Shown in pieces: positions 7,474-16,874 of a DNA stretch of 18,591 nt (the stretch's first letter is position 1; every line of letters begins with the position of its first letter). The notes below the pieces were generated by a model, which was not told the origin of the DNA, ran no database searches, and worked only from the letters and a program-made list of their open reading frames with translations. Source of the stretch: UBA6398 sp963644855 (GTDB lineage Bacteria; Bacteroidota; Bacteroidia; Bacteroidales; Bacteroidaceae); contig CAVIQL010000039.1 in assembly GCA_963644855.1 (NCBI GenBank), forward strand, positions 1 to 18,591, in the 5' to 3' direction. Both the position numbers and the translations under genes were made by a program.

Positions 7474-9243
7474 ATGAAAAAGAATATAATATATAAAGGT
7501 CTGCTCTTGTCTGCATGCTCTTTGGCTATGCTGGGCATGACATCATGCGATGACTTTCTGACAATCCACCCTTCTAACCAAATCACAGAAGAGGAATTTT
7601 GGGAAGATCAGAGCGACTTGCAGAGTGCTGTGCGCGGTTGCTACAAGCAGTTCCTGGGCTCTGGCAATATGGAAAAAGTTATAGTATGGGGCGAATGCCG
7701 TTCTGATAACTTTGATTTGTTGGCGGAGAGTTGGGAAAATATGAAGGATCTTATGAATGCCAATTTGCTTGAGACAAACTCTTTGTTTGATTGGAGTTCT
7801 TTTTATAAGGATGTAAACTTCTGTAATAAAGTTCTTGAGTATGGTCCAAAGGTAATCCAGCGTGATGCAAGTTTCACTACAGAAGATTGGAAACCTGTTG
7901 AGGCTGAAATGAAAGCCCTTCGTGCTCTCAATATGTTCTATCTTGTACGTACTTTCCGTGATGTTCCTTTTGACTTTTCCTCAATTGGTACAGATCACGA
8001 GGCAAGAGCTCATGCCGGAAACCAAGTGGCTGCTGAGATTGTTCTCGACTCGATTATCAACGATGTTGACAGAGTAAAGGATTATGGTATGAAACGTTAC
8101 AACTCTACCGCTGAGGATAAAGGACGTTTTACCAAGGAATCTATCTATACTCTTCTTGCTGATATGTATTTATGGCGTGCTGCCAAGAATGCTTCTGCCG
8201 ATTCTGTTGCAAAATATGGCAATAAATCACAGGAGGACTATCAGAAAGTTATAGCACTCTGCGATGACGTGTTGGATATGTATCTTACTCGTTATAAAGA
8301 AGAGAATCCGCAGTATGCCCAGCAATCAACTTCCGATCAAGATAATCCGTATTTCTTGATCAGAATGAAAACTAATGGCAATACTAAAAACGTATCAGAT
8401 GATATCTATAAGGAGATATTTATAAGTGGTAACAGTAGCGAGAGTATTTTTGAGTTCCAATTTGATGGTTCGTCAAATAAAAATGAAGTGCTGTATAAAT
8501 ATTCGGAAAATGTTGGTTTGTATCGCTCGAATTCGAATACAAGTGGTCGTCTCCAAGCTGCTTCGCCTCTTCAGACGGTTAGCAAGGCTTTGGACAATAC
8601 TAATGGAGTATATAGTCAATCAGACATTCGCCGTTGGGAAAATATGATTTATACAGAGGCTGGTCAACGTGTGTTCCCGATAGCCAAGTATTGTCAGGAG
8701 GCTCCTGTATTCAAGAATCTTAATGACAACACCGAGGGTGCTACTGTTTCGGGTTCCAGTTCTACTGCTGCAAGTTCAAATTGGATTTTGTACCGCATAA
8801 GTGATGTGCTTCTTATGAAGGCCGAGGCAATTTCCCGTCTCGAAGCTCCAACAGATGAACAATTGGAAACAGCTTTCAACAATGTTACTACAATTCTGTA
8901 TCGTTCCAATCCTACGATATCAGAGAGCGACAAGTTGAAGTTCAGCGACTATTCCACTCCTTCGCAGTTGTTCTCTTTGGTTATGCGCGAGCGTCGTAGA
9001 GAATTCTTCGGTGAAGGTAAACGTTGGTATGACCTTGTTCGTATGGCAGAATATGAAGGCAAAACAACAGGAATGTTGAACCTTTTGCTTACAAAATATG
9101 CTACAAATACGAATGCGGTGAAAGCAAAATTGTCTTCTATGAACTCTCTCTATGGTCCGGTATATGAGAACGAGATCAAAGTCAATCCTCGTTTGCACCA
9201 AAATCCTGCATGGGAGAAAGAAAAAACCATATCGAGAAATTAA
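7474..9243 (+). CDS. SusD/RagB-family ligand-binding lipoprotein, first triad
   Basis: This 589-residue protein carries a lipoprotein signal with lipobox GMTSC (Cys at 25), followed by DDFLTIHPSNQITEEEFW, typical of mature SusD N-termini. The helical core has the family pattern ALRALNMFYLVRTFRDVPF (about 150-168), and TPR-like helices include WILYRISDVLLMKAEAI. The C-terminal signature RERRREFFGEGKRWYDLVRM begins near residue 505. SusD proteins sit on the cell surface as a hinged lid on SusC and capture the ligand. Length is normal. It pairs with the SusC-like gene ending 12 nt upstream. No enzymatic domain is present and the ligand is unknown. Confidence 0.93.
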   Translation: MKKNIIYKGLLLSACSLAMLGMTSCDDFLTIHPSNQITEEEFWEDQSDLQSAVRGCYKQFLGSGNMEKVIVWGECRSDNFDLLAESWENMKDLMNANLLETNSLFDWSSFYKDVNFCNKVLEYGPKVIQRDASFTTEDWKPVEAEMKALRALNMFYLVRTFRDVPFDFSSIGTDHEARAHAGNQVAAEIVLDSIINDVDRVKDYGMKRYNSTAEDKGRFTKESIYTLLADMYLWRAAKNASADSVAKYGNKSQEDYQKVIALCDDVLDMYLTRYKEENPQYAQQSTSDQDNPYFLIRMKTNGNTKNVSDDIYKEIFISGNSSESIFEFQFDGSSNKNEVLYKYSENVGLYRSNSNTSGRLQAASPLQTVSKALDNTNGVYSQSDIRRWENMIYTEAGQRVFPIAKYCQEAPVFKNLNDNTEGATVSGSSSTAASSNWILYRISDVLLMKAEAISRLEAPTDEQLETAFNNVTTILYRSNPTISESDKLKFSDYSTPSQLFSLVMRERRREFFGEGKRWYDLVRMAEYEGKTTGMLNLLLTKYATNTNAVKAKLSSMNSLYGPVYENEIKVNPRLHQNPAWEKEKTISRN

Positions 9244-9244
9244 A

Positions 9245-9288
9245 AAGCATTATTGGCGCACTTGCGTCAGCGGTGCGCCACAATGCTT
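9245..9288 (+). promoter_or_regulatory. Long intergenic hairpin between the two triads
   Basis: AAGCATT (9245-9251) pairs with AATGCTT (9282-9288). After a small internal bulge, TGGCGCAC plus C (9254-9261) pairs with G plus GTGCGCCA (9273-9280). That makes about 15 bp with an 11-nt loop, starting 1 nt after the susD stop codon. No T-tract follows (AATCGATC), so it is not a standard terminator. It could protect or process the upstream transcript or cause partial termination, lowering output of the second triad. Confidence 0.65.
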
Positions 9289-9321
9289 AATCGATCAACT
9301 AAGAAATAAAATATATTAGAT

Positions 9322-11103
9322 ATGAACATCAAATCTTGCAAATGGCTCAAAGGTGGTCTGCTTGGAACATTGGCTTTGATAGGTTTCAATGCCTGCTCTG
9401 ATGACCATTTTGATATTCATTCTTCGACACCTCAGCAGTCGTTGTGGGAGCAGATTGTTGCAAAACCCGAATTGGATTCCTTGCGACAAATTTTGGAGCG
9501 TACCACATTTACTGTTGATGAGTATTCGAAGACCGGCAAATTAACCTATGCGCAACTTCTCGCAAGTTCGCAGACTTTCACGGTATGGGCTCCCGAAAAC
9601 GGCACGTATAATGCTGCAAAATGGCTTGCCATGCTTGACGAGGGTAAAAATCGTGAGGTTGAAAAACAATTTGTCCGCAATCATATAGCACGTTACAATT
9701 TCTCTGGAGTAAATGGTGGCGATACAATTAAAGTTACCATGCTCAACTCCAAAATCAACGAGTATAACCTTCTCGAAAACACTTTCAAGAAGGTAGCTAT
9801 TGATGGAAAAGTCAATGAGGCTTCAAATGGTTCGCTTCATCTGTTGAAAGGTTTGGCTCCTTTCGCTTCAAACATGTATGAGGCTATTGAATTTACTGAA
9901 GGGTTAGACTCTCTCTATAGTTTCTTCCACGAGGACGATACCCTTATGTTCATAAAGGGTGCAAGTACTCCTGGAGCTACTGTAAATGGTGAAATCCAAT
10001 ATGTCGACTCTGTATTCCGCATCAGTAACAAGGTAATCGGTAGCTTGAGTAATTGGCAGAATGAGGACTCTTTGCTCATGGGTGTATTCCCAACCAATGC
10101 CGCTTGGGCAGAAACAAAGGCAAAGGTTAGCAAGTACTTCAAATACAAGAGCAGCTATCCGTACGTAGAAGACAATACAACGAAAATTCTTTATAATAAG
10201 TTGAATGCCGACTCTATGGCTGACGTGCGTATAAAGAATGTCATTCTTAATAATATTGTTACCAGTCTTGGTAAACAACCAGGCTATGATGTTACTCAGA
10301 CATCGTTGTCATACTTTAAGAATTTCATTGATAATGCCGATTCTTTGGTTCGTGGTGGCTACACTTCGCTTACGGATCCCAATATCTATCAGCCCAACCT
10401 TTCAAAGATTGTTGGAACTGCTGAACCTTTCGAAGTTTCCAATGGTTATGCTTATGCTGTAGACAATTACGGCTACATTCCAAGCAAGTCATGGCACACC
10501 ACAATTCGTGTTGAAGCAGAATACCAATACTATCAAGATGTAAATGGCTTTGCTTCTGCAGAAAAGAATGGCAACTATTATGGTAATACCGTTTACCTTA
10601 CCAATCTTAATCGCAACGATTCTATCAAGGGTTTCGTAAGCAACAATAGTTTTGCTTATTTCCCTGGTTCAAGTTCAGCTTCTCAGCCTACTGTCAGCTT
10701 CAAGATACCTAATATCCTTTCGGGTAAATATGATATCTATGCTGTGATGGTTCCACTTAATTTGGATCAAAAGACTCAGGCTACCGAAGATACCAAGCGC
10801 AACCACTTTACTGCCAGCATAGTTTATGACTACCAAGATAAGAATGGTAAGGATATAGAACAAGCTGCAGTTAATTTGGAAGATGGCAGCAAGGAATTTG
10901 AAACACGTGCCGGTGTTATCGACAGCGTGCTCCTTTTCAAGGATTTCGAATTTCCTTATGCTTTCAAGGGTGTGGAACCAAGCTATCCGAAACTCAAGCT
11001 TAAATCGGTTGTACGTACTGCCGCTCAGAAGAAAATCTATGATCCGGCTCTCTACATCGATTGCTTCCTCTTCGTTAGCAAGGATGACGAAATAGATAAT
11101 TAA
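9322..11103 (+). CDS. FAS1-domain lipoprotein with C-terminal beta-rich module, second triad
   Basis: This 593-residue protein has a lipoprotein signal with lipobox FNAC (Cys at 25) and mature start SDDHFDIH. Two FAS1-like units are visible by eye. The first is about 38-195 (SLWEQIVAKPELDSLRQILE, TFTVWAPENGTYNA). The second is about 196-390 (LDSLYSFFHED, LLMGVFPTNAAW, ending near GYAYAVDNYGYIP). From about 393 the sequence changes to a beta-rich module beginning TTIRVEAEYQYYQD, with GKYDIYAVMVP and several alternating hydrophobic strands. This resembles a jelly-roll or carbohydrate-binding-like sandwich, but I cannot assign a family. It is likely the surface binding partner of the second SusCD pair. 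It is 400 residues shorter than the first-triad counterpart and only loosely similar to it. It starts 78 nt after the preceding gene and 31 nt before the next. Confidence 0.82.
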   Translation: MNIKSCKWLKGGLLGTLALIGFNACSDDHFDIHSSTPQQSLWEQIVAKPELDSLRQILERTTFTVDEYSKTGKLTYAQLLASSQTFTVWAPENGTYNAAKWLAMLDEGKNREVEKQFVRNHIARYNFSGVNGGDTIKVTMLNSKINEYNLLENTFKKVAIDGKVNEASNGSLHLLKGLAPFASNMYEAIEFTEGLDSLYSFFHEDDTLMFIKGASTPGATVNGEIQYVDSVFRISNKVIGSLSNWQNEDSLLMGVFPTNAAWAETKAKVSKYFKYKSSYPYVEDNTTKILYNKLNADSMADVRIKNVILNNIVTSLGKQPGYDVTQTSLSYFKNFIDNADSLVRGGYTSLTDPNIYQPNLSKIVGTAEPFEVSNGYAYAVDNYGYIPSKSWHTTIRVEAEYQYYQDVNGFASAEKNGNYYGNTVYLTNLNRNDSIKGFVSNNSFAYFPGSSSASQPTVSFKIPNILSGKYDIYAVMVPLNLDQKTQATEDTKRNHFTASIVYDYQDKNGKDIEQAAVNLEDGSKEFETRAGVIDSVLLFKDFEFPYAFKGVEPSYPKLKLKSVVRTAAQKKIYDPALYIDCFLFVSKDDEIDN

Positions 11104-11134
11104 CATAGTTCTTGTTAGCTAAAAATAAAGACAA

Positions 11135-14100
11135 ATGAAAGATAATAGAAAAAATCAATTAACGCATTGGGCTCTACGTGCCTCCGTATGTCTTTTCATG
11201 TTATCAGGAACTAATGTCCTGATGGCTCAAGACGACGTTGACGCTGAAGGCGACGAGGCTGTTGAAATAGATTCCGTCGCTGTTAAAAAGAAACCCAAGA
11301 AGATAGATCTTCCCACTTATGAGATGAAGAACGTAAGTGGTAAGGTTATCGATGCTGCCACAGGCGAAGGTCTTGGCGGTGTGCGAGTGCAGGCTCTCAA
11401 TAACAAACTCTACACAGCGATGACCGAAGAAGATGGTTCATATACTATCTCTGTACCAAAGTTTGTAACTGCCCTTTATTTCGAGGTTAGCGGATACAAC
11501 GGATTGCAACGCGCTATCAAGGGAGAAAGTTCACAAGATGTCAAGATGCTTGCGTCGGCTTTCAAACCTATATATAAAGATGGTACAAGCGTTTTCTCTG
11601 TAGCAGAGGCTACTCCTACAACAACAACCGCTATTACGGCAGAGAGTGAAATCGAAAACCGACTCAATGGTTCTGTTCGAACAATTTCTCGTGGTGGCGT
11701 ACCTGCTCAGGGTGCAGCAATGTTTATTCAGGGTATAAATTCTCTTAACGCAAATGCTCAACCTTTGATTGTTGTTGATGGCGTTATTTGGGATATGCAG
11801 TATGATCGTACAGCACTCCATCAAGGATATATAAATGATGTACTCAATATGCTTGATGTTGACGATATCGCAGATATCAAAGTTCTTAAAAATGGTACTG
11901 CTTTATATGGTGCAAAAGGTTCAAATGGTGTGATTGAGATTACAACAAATCGCGGTCATAGCCAGGCTACCCGAATCAATGCTCGCGTATATGGTGGATT
12001 TGAAACGGCTCCCAATTACGTTGATGTAATGAATGCTGGTCAATATCGCAGCTATCTTTCTGAACTTATTGGTACTTACAAAGATTCAGAGTATAATAGT
12101 AGCAATTTCCACGTTGGTTTCTTGAACGAGGATCCAAGTTATGTTTACTATCCTCTTTATCATAACAATACCGATTGGAGTAAGAAACTTTATCGTACAG
12201 CTTTCACCCAAAACTATAAAGTTGGTGTGCAAGGTGGTGATGATGTCGCTATGTACAACCTTTCTCTTGGTTATACAAAATCAGATGCTACGGCTCGTAT
12301 GACAAACTTCGACCGTTTGAACTTGCGTTTCAATACTGATGTTTCGATTACCGATCAACTTTCAACTTCTTTCGACCTTGCTTACTCACGCTCTACATAT
12401 AATATGCGTGATAATGGTTGGGCAGAGAGTTATAACAACGATAACATTGCTTCTCCTAACGTGCTTGGACTTATCCAGTCTCCGTTCCTTAGCCCATATT
12501 CATATGTGGTAACATGGGACGCTGAGAATTTGGTTAATAAAGTAGCTATGGACAAGCGTGTTTATTCTGGTAAGTATTATTCTTCAGACCCCAACCCGTT
12601 CTTGTTTGCTCAAAACTACGATAGTTATGCTCTTGCAAATCCATATTGGATTCTCAAGAATGGTAAGGGTAGCGACAAGAACTATATGGAGCAGACTCAG
12701 TTCATGATTAATGTTACTCCTAAGTATGTCGTAAACAAAAATCTTACGATTTCCGATCGCTTTAGCTATATTCTCAACCGTACGAGCGAGAAATACTATT
12801 TGCCATATAGTGGTACTCCAAATCGTGTCATTGAAGGTCTCGGTACTATTAACAGTTCTATTAAATCTCAGTATGGTAAAGAGACAACTGTTTTCAATGA
12901 TTTCCGTGTAGAGTGGAAGAAGCAGATGGCAGAGCATTTCCTCGATGCTATGGTAGGTATGCGTTTGGCAAACTATACATATAGCAACACCTATATCAAG
13001 GGTTACAACAACAGCAATGATAAGTTGCCTAACTTGTCCTACTCTCTTAGCTACCTCAATTATGGCGGTGCCAATGATACCTGGACAAACCTTGCATATT
13101 ATCTTGATGCAAGCTACAACTATCGCAATCGCTACTTCGTGAATGCAATCGCTACAATGGAGTCTTCTTCACGTTTTGGTAAAGAAGCTGATTCTGGTTT
13201 GAAACTCTTTGGAGTACGTTGGGGATTGTTCCCATCATTGCAGGCTGGTTGGCTTATTTCTTCCGAGGATTGGTTCAATGCTGATTGGGTTAACTCTCTT
13301 AAGTTGACGGCTGGCTATGAACTGACTGGTAACGATAATATCGATTACTATGCAACTCGTACCTATTTCCAGAACGTCAAGTTCCTCAATACAGCAACTG
13401 CTCTTCAACTTGCAAATATTGCTAATCCCAAGATTCAATGGGAAACAAACCATCGTTTCAACATTGGTCTTCAAACAAATCTCTTCAACAATCGCGTAAG
13501 CCTTGGTGCTGAGGTCTACTTTAGCAAAACTACCAACCTTCTTACCCGTAAAGAAGTTAGCTACCTTACAGGTCTTGCAAACATGTGGACCAACGAGGGT
13601 GCTCTTCGCAACAATGGTGTAGAGGTTTCTCTTAGCGGAATTATTGTAAATACCAAGGATTGGAAATGGCAGGCAGGTTTCACTATGGGACATTATTCCA
13701 ACAAGATTACCGATCTTCCTTCTTCCGATAAGATTAAATTGTACAATATCGATGAAACCGGTATGCAGTCTACTATATACAAAACCATCAATGGTTTCAC
13801 TTCTTCGGTTTATGGCAAGAATAATGTGCTCACAGCAAACGGTTATGCTGCAGGTGTATTCTATGGCTACAAAACCAAGGGTGTGTTCTCTACTGATGCA
13901 GAAGCTGCTTCGGCAGGCAAGTATGGATACCTCAAATATCCTACTGGCGTAGTAGGTGATTCTTATCGCGATTTCAAGGCTGGTGATGTTCACTTCGTAG
14001 ATGTTAACGGTGATGGTTGGATTAGCGATGCCGATATGGTTAAGATTGGCGATCCCAATCCCGATATCTATGGAAATATCTTCACTTCCCTCAATTGGAA

Positions 14101-14560
14101 GCGTTTCACTCTCGATATCAACTTCAAGTATTCTGTAGGCAATGATATCTATGACTACCAACGTTCGCAACTCGAACAAGGAAACACTGTTTGGAACCAA
14201 TCAACAGCTCTTGTTAACCGTTGGCGTTATAGCGGTCAGAAAACCGACATTCCTCGTGCGATGAGTACTACCAACACTGCAGAATGGGTTAACAATGAAC
14301 GTTTCTCTGATCGTTGGATCGACGACGGCTCTTACCTTAAGCTCAAAAAGATACGCCTCACTTATCAAGTGCCTCTCTCGTTGAGTTGGTTGCAGGGTCT
14401 TACGGTGTTTGGAGAGTGCAACAACATCTTTACAATTACAAAGTACAAAGGTTCTGATCCCGAAGTATCATGTGGCAATTCAGTGCTCTATCAGGGTGTT
14501 GACGCAGGTTATCTGCCCCAGAGTTTCGGTTGCAACTTCGGTGTAACATTCAACTTGTAA
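11135..14560 (+). CDS. Divergent SusC-family TonB-dependent outer-membrane transporter, second triad
   Basis: This 1141-residue protein has a Sec signal peptide ending near LMA-QDD (about 31). An acidic then lysine-rich linker follows (32-58, DDVDAEGDEAVEIDS then VKKKPKK). The regulatory-like beta-sandwich is at about 66-140 (VSGKVIDAATGEGLGGVRV, EEDGSYTISV). The plug contains IQGINSLNANAQPLIVVDG and VLKNGTALYGAKGSNGVIEI (to about 273), and the barrel ends NFGVTFNL. The calcium-type loop DVNGDGWISDAD lies near residue 956. The usual family stretch between the sandwich and the plug is replaced by a Thr-rich segment (TPTTTTAITAES). The plug residues around the RGxxS motif are also altered, with IQGINS in place of IRGxxS. 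It still looks like a functional full-length transporter, pairing with the SusD-like gene 13 nt downstream. Confidence 0.93.
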   Translation: MKDNRKNQLTHWALRASVCLFMLSGTNVLMAQDDVDAEGDEAVEIDSVAVKKKPKKIDLPTYEMKNVSGKVIDAATGEGLGGVRVQALNNKLYTAMTEEDGSYTISVPKFVTALYFEVSGYNGLQRAIKGESSQDVKMLASAFKPIYKDGTSVFSVAEATPTTTTAITAESEIENRLNGSVRTISRGGVPAQGAAMFIQGINSLNANAQPLIVVDGVIWDMQYDRTALHQGYINDVLNMLDVDDIADIKVLKNGTALYGAKGSNGVIEITTNRGHSQATRINARVYGGFETAPNYVDVMNAGQYRSYLSELIGTYKDSEYNSSNFHVGFLNEDPSYVYYPLYHNNTDWSKKLYRTAFTQNYKVGVQGGDDVAMYNLSLGYTKSDATARMTNFDRLNLRFNTDVSITDQLSTSFDLAYSRSTYNMRDNGWAESYNNDNIASPNVLGLIQSPFLSPYSYVVTWDAENLVNKVAMDKRVYSGKYYSSDPNPFLFAQNYDSYALANPYWILKNGKGSDKNYMEQTQFMINVTPKYVVNKNLTISDRFSYILNRTSEKYYLPYSGTPNRVIEGLGTINSSIKSQYGKETTVFNDFRVEWKKQMAEHFLDAMVGMRLANYTYSNTYIKGYNNSNDKLPNLSYSLSYLNYGGANDTWTNLAYYLDASYNYRNRYFVNAIATMESSSRFGKEADSGLKLFGVRWGLFPSLQAGWLISSEDWFNADWVNSLKLTAGYELTGNDNIDYYATRTYFQNVKFLNTATALQLANIANPKIQWETNHRFNIGLQTNLFNNRVSLGAEVYFSKTTNLLTRKEVSYLTGLANMWTNEGALRNNGVEVSLSGIIVNTKDWKWQAGFTMGHYSNKITDLPSSDKIKLYNIDETGMQSTIYKTINGFTSSVYGKNNVLTANGYAAGVFYGYKTKGVFSTDAEAASAGKYGYLKYPTGVVGDSYRDFKAGDVHFVDVNGDGWISDADMVKIGDPNPDIYGNIFTSLNWKRFTLDINFKYSVGNDIYDYQRSQLEQGNTVWNQSTALVNRWRYSGQKTDIPRAMSTTNTAEWVNNERFSDRWIDDGSYLKLKKIRLTYQVPLSLSWLQGLTVFGECNNIFTITKYKGSDPEVSCGNSVLYQGVDAGYLPQSFGCNFGVTFNL

Positions 14561-14573
14561 AAAAACAGGAACA

Positions 14574-16670
14574 ATGAAAAAGAAATCAATATTGAGTTTA
14601 GTGCTGTTGCTCGCGGGTATGATGTGCGTGTCAACCTCGTGCTCCGATATGCTCACACCCGATCTAGAGCGCTATTCCGAGAAGAATGCAGGAGACTCTG
14701 TCTACTCATATCTCGGAATCCTCAAGAGCATACAGAAAATAGTTGAGCGTGATGTAATCCTCGGTGAAGCGCGTGGAGACCTTGTGGCCTCCACCACTTA
14801 CACCAGTGATAGTGTGAGCCACTTCTTCAACTTCGATGAAGTAAGAGATGGCGACAATGCATTCCTTCAATGCGCCGACTACTATAATGTAATCAACCAG
14901 TGTAATTTCTATCTGCATTATGTTGACACCGTAACTGTTAAGGACGAGGTGAGATACATGCAGAAGGAATGGGCCCAAGTTCAGGCTATGCGTGCTTGGA
15001 CATATCTCCAGCTTGTTCAGAACTATGGTTCGGCTCCGTTCTTTACAGAGCCTGTATCGAGTAGTTCGGTGGGCAAGGAAATCATTAAGAGCGGCAAGGT
15101 TATCAATAAAGACAATATTGCAGATCTTCTTATAGCTGCTGGTCTTGATCGTGCTTATGAATTGCAGGATCAATATGGTTATCCTTCCTATGGTTCATAC
15201 AATACGGGTAGTGTTTCCATATCTGCAAAGTCATGCTACTTCCCTGTAGCTCTTGTTACGGCTGATCTTTATCTCATGCAGAACAACTACGACAAGGCTG
15301 CCGAGATGTATTATAAGTTTATGCGTAAAGAACAAGCTACTTATGTAGATAATGGTAAAGCAACGTTTAGCGAGAATATTTCTCAGGAAGGTACACGTTA
15401 TGTGCCAAGTGTTTCTGCTTGGGGAGAGAACTTCTCTAGTTATTCTAAGGGATCCGACTTGATTACTCTTATCCCAAGTGCAGCTTCCAAGAACCAAGGA
15501 GAAGTTCTCACTCAGGTTCAGAATATCTATGGTTTCCAAACATCTTCACGCACCAGCGGAAACGATGGTGGTTATATCAGTGTAAGTCCCAAAGAGGAAT
15601 ACCGTCAGTTGCAACCTTCAACTAATTATCTGCAATTGAATGCTAACCAAGATTATTGCAACTATCGTACTTCTGGCGGTACCGAAGTTCAGGAATATTA
15701 TAAAGGCGTAGGTGATGCTCGTTTGTATGCTTCGATGGGTGTTACCAAAATCGATGGCGAGGATTTCACTTTCATTGGAAAGCGCAATCCTATTCGTTCC
15801 ACGAATTACAATTGGAGTAGCCGCAAGGTATATGCAAGTGGTTTCCAATCCTACTATGCAATTCAGGTTTACCGCAAATCTCTTGTACATCTCCGCTTTG
15901 CCGAGGCTATCAATCGCGCCGGTTTCCCTCAACATGCTTTCTCGATACTCAAAGAAGGTATTGCTTCCGACAACTATCCTACACTCAAATTCAAGGATAG
16001 CGTGGCATATGATATCCAAGTTGACAGTACCGATATCGACAACATCAAAATCGATACTCTAAGCATTGATACTATTAAGGATATTCCTTATATTATCAAG
16101 CCCGAGGCTACTGCTGGTGGTGCATACTACATTTCCTTGAACGAGATGCTCAAGGCTACAACCAAGACTTATCTTGATTTTGCCGACAGCAAGTTCAACA
16201 ATACAGCAGAAAATGTTATTGGTGTTCATGGTCATGGTTGTGGCGAGACACGCGGTTACCGCGACACTGTGTTCACTTATGATGTATGTGTAGCCAAGAA
16301 GATTGCTGCTGCCCGTGCTGACAAAGATGGCCAGACAAGCGAATGGGAAACCGCTCTTGTTGACAGTTTGACCAAAGTGGGTATTGACAATGCTGTGGCT
16401 GATGGTACTATCACCAACGACGAAGTAATTACAGCTGTTGAGGATCTTATTATCGATGAGCTTGCTCTTGAAACTGCATTCGAAGGTAACCGTTACTACG
16501 ATCTTCTCCGCTTTGCAAACCACAAGGGTAATGGCTCGCTCGACAACGAATGGCTTGCCAAGAAGATTGCTTCGCGTGGCTATGCTCCCCGTTCTGGTTA
16601 CGATGCTGCCCTTTACGGACGTCTCGTAGGTGGTACTCGTTGGTATTTGCCTTTGCCCGAAGACGATTAA
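14574..16670 (+). CDS. Long SusD/RagB-family lipoprotein, second triad
   Basis: This 698-residue protein has a lipoprotein signal with lipobox STSC (Cys at 23) and mature start SDMLTPDLERY. The family helix pattern appears as WAQVQAMRAWTYLQLVQNYG (about 131-150), and TPR-like helices include LVHLRFAEAINRAGFPQHA. The C-terminal signature is ETAFEGNRYYDLLRFANHKG (about 633-652), and the protein ends WYLPLPEDD. It is about 100-150 residues longer than typical members. The extra length lies mainly between about 480 and 630, with a repetitive Asp/Ile segment (STDIDNIKIDTLSIDTIKD), a GVHGHGCGETRG stretch and an acidic helical insert. It is expected to be the surface lid of the second SusC. It is the last gene of the operon, followed by a terminator. 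Confidence 0.9.
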   Translation: MKKKSILSLVLLLAGMMCVSTSCSDMLTPDLERYSEKNAGDSVYSYLGILKSIQKIVERDVILGEARGDLVASTTYTSDSVSHFFNFDEVRDGDNAFLQCADYYNVINQCNFYLHYVDTVTVKDEVRYMQKEWAQVQAMRAWTYLQLVQNYGSAPFFTEPVSSSSVGKEIIKSGKVINKDNIADLLIAAGLDRAYELQDQYGYPSYGSYNTGSVSISAKSCYFPVALVTADLYLMQNNYDKAAEMYYKFMRKEQATYVDNGKATFSENISQEGTRYVPSVSAWGENFSSYSKGSDLITLIPSAASKNQGEVLTQVQNIYGFQTSSRTSGNDGGYISVSPKEEYRQLQPSTNYLQLNANQDYCNYRTSGGTEVQEYYKGVGDARLYASMGVTKIDGEDFTFIGKRNPIRSTNYNWSSRKVYASGFQSYYAIQVYRKSLVHLRFAEAINRAGFPQHAFSILKEGIASDNYPTLKFKDSVAYDIQVDSTDIDNIKIDTLSIDTIKDIPYIIKPEATAGGAYYISLNEMLKATTKTYLDFADSKFNNTAENVIGVHGHGCGETRGYRDTVFTYDVCVAKKIAAARADKDGQTSEWETALVDSLTKVGIDNAVADGTITNDEVITAVEDLIIDELALETAFEGNRYYDLLRFANHKGNGSLDNEWLAKKIASRGYAPRSGYDAALYGRLVGGTRWYLPLPEDD

Positions 16671-16682
16671 TCGGCGAATTTT

Positions 16683-16696
16683 GCCGCTCTTGCGGC
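16683..16696 (+). other. Small hairpin after the last operon gene
   Basis: GCCGC-TCTT-GCGGC starts 12 nt after the stop codon. Its left arm can alternatively pair with CGGC at 16672-16675, so two exclusive folds are possible. It may protect the 3' end, or be a remnant without function. Confidence 0.4.
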
Positions 16697-16711
16697 TATA
16701 CAATAATAATT

Positions 16712-16747
16712 GTGCGCGACATGCTTAGGTGTGTCGCGCACTTTTTT
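16712..16747 (+). terminator. Intrinsic terminator of the six-gene operon
   Basis: GTGCGCGAC (16712-16720) and GTCGCGCAC (16733-16741) form a perfect 9-bp GC-rich stem around a 12-nt loop, followed by TTTTTT (16742-16747). It lies 42 nt after the stop codon of the second SusD gene, marking the end of the transcript. Confidence 0.92.
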
Positions 16748-16874
16748 GTGTATCATCGGTTGGAATTTCTGCCTGCATGCCTGGTTTCGAAAATGTAGTG
16801 AATTCATGTTTGCGCCAAATGGCACGCAGTTTCAATCTTCCCGATTGCTATCGATACCAAATCGGGTGAAGCCC

